NCBI GenBank assembly: GCA_002392525.1
Contig: DGHE01000009.1
Location: forward strand, 14,830-21,666
Length of the DNA stretch: 6,837 nt
Source of the DNA: Bacteroidales bacterium UBA3856
GTDB taxonomy: Bacteria; Bacteroidota; Bacteroidia; Bacteroidales; UBA932
Direction of reading: 5' to 3'
The notes under the pieces are model-generated. The model saw nothing but the letters and a program-made list of their open reading frames with translations. It searched no databases and was not told where the DNA came from. Positions 6,388-6,837 of this stretch are shown piece after piece (the first letter of the stretch is position 1; each line of letters opens with the position of its first letter). A program made the position numbers and the translations under genes.

Positions 6388-6837
6388 TGGGCAACAGTGC
6401 AGAGAAACAGTGGATCATCAAAACACCGGCCAGCGAGGAAAAAACCTCCCGGCTGGCAGCAGAGCTCGGTATAGACCGTGTCCTGGCCGGCCTCTTGGTC
6501 CAGCGCGGCGTGGAAACCTTTGAGGACGCCCGCAAATTCTTCCGCCCTTCCCTGGAAGACTTGCACGATCCCTTCCTCATGAAAGACATGGACAAGGCCG
6601 TGGAGCGTCTGCATGAGGCCATCGTGAATGCCCAGAAAATCCTGGTATATGGAGACTATGACGTAGACGGCACCACCGCCGTCGCCCAGATGTACTCCTT
6701 CCTCAAGAACTTTACCCAGAAGCTTTCCTTCTATATCCCGGACCGCTACGACGAAGGCTACGGCCTCTCGTACAAGGCCCTGGACTGGGCCGCCGACAAC
6801 GGCGTCAACCTCGTCATCACCCTGGACTGCGGCATCA
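6387..6837 (+). CDS. recJ: Single-stranded-DNA-specific exonuclease RecJ (5' part only)
   Basis: The first 150 codons are present and the frame is still open at the window edge; full RecJ is usually well over 550 residues. RecJ degrades single-stranded DNA 5' to 3' in RecF-pathway recombination repair, mismatch repair and base excision repair. The N-terminus shows the typical helical lead-in with GVETFEDARKFFRPSLEDLHDPFLM (41-65; the conserved run around Phe52-Pro54), then the DHH-family phosphoesterase motif I, ILVYGDYDVDGTT (85-97), whose Asp90, Asp92 and Asp94 include the metal ligands. IPDRYDEGYGLS follows, and the visible part ends in LVITLDCGI (142-150, with Asp147), the second metal-binding motif. 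The DHH motif itself lies beyond the window. ATG at 6387 gives the expected RecJ N-terminal length; there is no Shine-Dalgarno sequence and almost no leader. Codon use resembles its neighbours. Confidence 0.95.
   Translation, partial: MGNSAEKQWIIKTPASEEKTSRLAAELGIDRVLAGLLVQRGVETFEDARKFFRPSLEDLHDPFLMKDMDKAVERLHEAIVNAQKILVYGDYDVDGTTAVAQMYSFLKNFTQKLSFYIPDRYDEGYGLSYKALDWAADNGVNLVITLDCGI

Noticed and set aside
1..6837. A hidden defence system, mobile element, CRISPR array, riboswitch or RNA gene
   Set aside because: Coding sequence fills nearly the whole window, the largest gap is about 82 bases, and I saw no spaced direct repeats, transposase or integrase motifs, tRNA-like folds or change in codon style.

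Overview
This window looks like ordinary chromosomal DNA from a GC-rich member of the Bacteroidota, probably Bacteroidales. Three things point there: (1) the intergenic promoters carry the Bacteroidota -7 octamer TAnnTTTG, seen twice here as TATCTTTG; (2) gene starts mostly lack a well-placed Shine-Dalgarno sequence; (3) the 923-residue topoisomerase IV A subunit has the HPHGDAS form of the DNA-gate helix that I associate with Bacteroidota ParC. I cannot name a genus from sequence alone.

All genes lie on the + strand and pack into two tight blocks plus a third gene that starts near the right edge. Block 1 (1-4980) holds the 3' end of an RsuA/RluB-type pseudouridine synthase, the GTPase era (1-base overlap), parC (8-base gap) and an EamA-family membrane transporter (3-base gap). 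The first two genes act on 23S and 16S rRNA, the third decatenates and relaxes DNA, and the transporter has no obvious link to them. Spacing suggests one transcript.

An 82-base gap (4981-5062) with GC-rich palindromic sequence and a candidate promoter separates block 2 (about 5063-6354): a secreted alpha/beta hydrolase of the HGGG/GHSAGG esterase type, overlapped by 16 bases by shikimate kinase aroK.

A 32-base gap then leads to the 5' part of recJ, which runs off the right edge. This gap is the most unusual stretch. It holds a well-spaced TTTG/TAnnTTTG promoter whose spacer, -7 box and start codon are covered by two perfect inverted repeats in tandem, and its -7 box lies so close to the recJ ATG that the mRNA should be almost leaderless.

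I found no RNA gene, mobile element, CRISPR array, defence locus or clear intrinsic terminator. I do not see a new biological system here: the coding content is housekeeping, and the points worth checking are regulatory details and gene order.
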